Source: Burkholderiales bacterium 8X
GTDB lineage: Bacteria > Pseudomonadota > Gammaproteobacteria > Burkholderiales > Burkholderiaceae_C
DNA length: 64,000 nt
Direction: 5' to 3'
Assembly (NCBI GenBank): GCA_902506565.1
Contig: LR732703.1
Span: 336,001 to 400,000, forward strand
Numbering within the stretch: position 1 is the first letter of the stretch; each line of letters begins with the position of its first letter. Of this stretch, positions 63,679-64,000 are shown piece after piece. Made by a program: the position numbers and the translations under genes. The notes beneath the pieces were generated by a model. That model had not been told where the DNA came from. It saw only the letters and a list, made by a program, of their open reading frames with translations, and did not search any database.

Positions 63679-64000
63679 GAACTATAGAGTTTGATCCTGG
63701 CTCAGATTGAACGCTGGCGGCATGCCTTACACATGCAAGTCGAACGGCAGCACGGGAGCAATCCTGGTGGCGAGTGGCGAACGGGTGAGTAATACATCGG
63801 AACGTGCCCAATCGTGGGGGATAACGCAGCGAAAGCTGTGCTAATACCGCATGAGATCTACGGATGAAAGCAGGGGACCGCAAGGCCTTGCGCGATTGGA
63901 GCGGCCGATGGCAGATTAGGTAGTTGGTGGGGTAAAGGCTCACCAAGCCTGCGATCTGTAGCTGGTCTGAGAGGACGACCAGCCACACTGGGACTGAGAC
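63679..64000 (+). rRNA. 16S ribosomal RNA, 5' end (partial, runs off window)
   Basis: The conserved 5' region AGAGTTTGATCCTGGCTCAG begins at 63686; aligned to the E. coli numbering (A8), position 1 falls at about 63679. It continues through the V1 and V2 regions: TGCCTTACACATGCAAGTCGAACGGCAGCACGGGAGCAATCCTGGTGGCGAG is interrupted here in my quoting but reads on without a break to the window edge. The V1-V2 pattern resembles Variovorax and close Comamonadaceae. The rest of the operon lies beyond 64000. Confidence 0.97.

Overview
The window comes from a GC-rich betaproteobacterium, most likely a Comamonadaceae member close to Variovorax. The partial 16S rRNA at the right end reads like that group, and the housekeeping genes (argB, slmA, a polyhydroxyalkanoate granule set, acyl-CoA-binding protein) fit it. 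About 43 kb of the 64 kb is one surface-polysaccharide (ABC-transporter-dependent O-antigen type) biosynthesis region.

Layout. 1-3.3 kb: a molybdopterin oxidoreductase cut by the window edge, a lipoprotein aminopeptidase and a small PHA-system protein. 3.3-5.8 kb (minus): acyl-CoA-binding protein, a TPR protein translationally coupled to a PhaD-like TetR regulator, and a phasin. 6-9.4 kb: rfbBDAC for dTDP-L-rhamnose. 9.4-21 kb (plus): rfbG, a short-chain reductase, a GtrB-like transferase, rfbF, a methyltransferase, a GtrA flippase, a large polytopic transferase, a glycosyltransferase with two C-terminal beta-sandwich repeats, a second polytopic transferase and an acyltransferase. 21-34 kb (minus): a second large polytopic transferase, a second GtrA, a WxcM-type ketoisomerase/acetyltransferase, a second GtrB-like transferase, an FdtB-type aminotransferase, three GT4 transferases, perosamine synthase, a sugar N-acetyltransferase, a possible degenerate FkbM-like protein and gmd. 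34-40 kb (plus): three large cytoplasmic glycosyltransferases. 40-43 kb (minus): Wzt, Wzm and ManC. 43-50 kb: SGNH acyltransferase, three GT2 enzymes and a WbpL/WecA-like initiating transferase. 50-53 kb: argB, galE, slmA. 53-63 kb: stress and metabolic genes (BON lipoprotein, two divergent GH13 enzymes, an orphan histidine kinase, acetamidase, YbhN-like protein, HbpS-like protein, LEA-like protein, CvpA-CAP fusion). 63.1-64 kb: a 16-bp tandem repeat, an rRNA promoter and leader, and the start of 16S rRNA.

How the genes work together. Four nucleotide-sugar routes can be read: dTDP-L-Rha (rfbABCD), CDP-4-keto-6-deoxyglucose and probably a reduced product (rfbF, rfbG, reductase), dTDP-Fuc3NAc (rfbA, rfbB, WxcM, FdtB) and GDP-N-acetylperosamine (manC, gmd, perA, acetyltransferase). 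The main glycan would start on undecaprenyl phosphate by the WbpL-like enzyme, grow on the cytoplasmic face, and leave through Wzm/Wzt.

The most interesting structure is a pair of similarly built modules that converge on each other. Each links its own rare-sugar nucleotide pathway to a GtrB-like undecaprenyl-phosphate glycosyltransferase, a GtrA flippase and one of two paralogous ~730-aa GT-C-like membrane proteins with a large soluble C-terminal domain. I infer that these decorate the glycan on the periplasmic side, one with a CDP-linked 6-deoxyhexose and the other with Fuc3NAc. The sugar assignments are inference. The gene order and the paralogy are visible directly.
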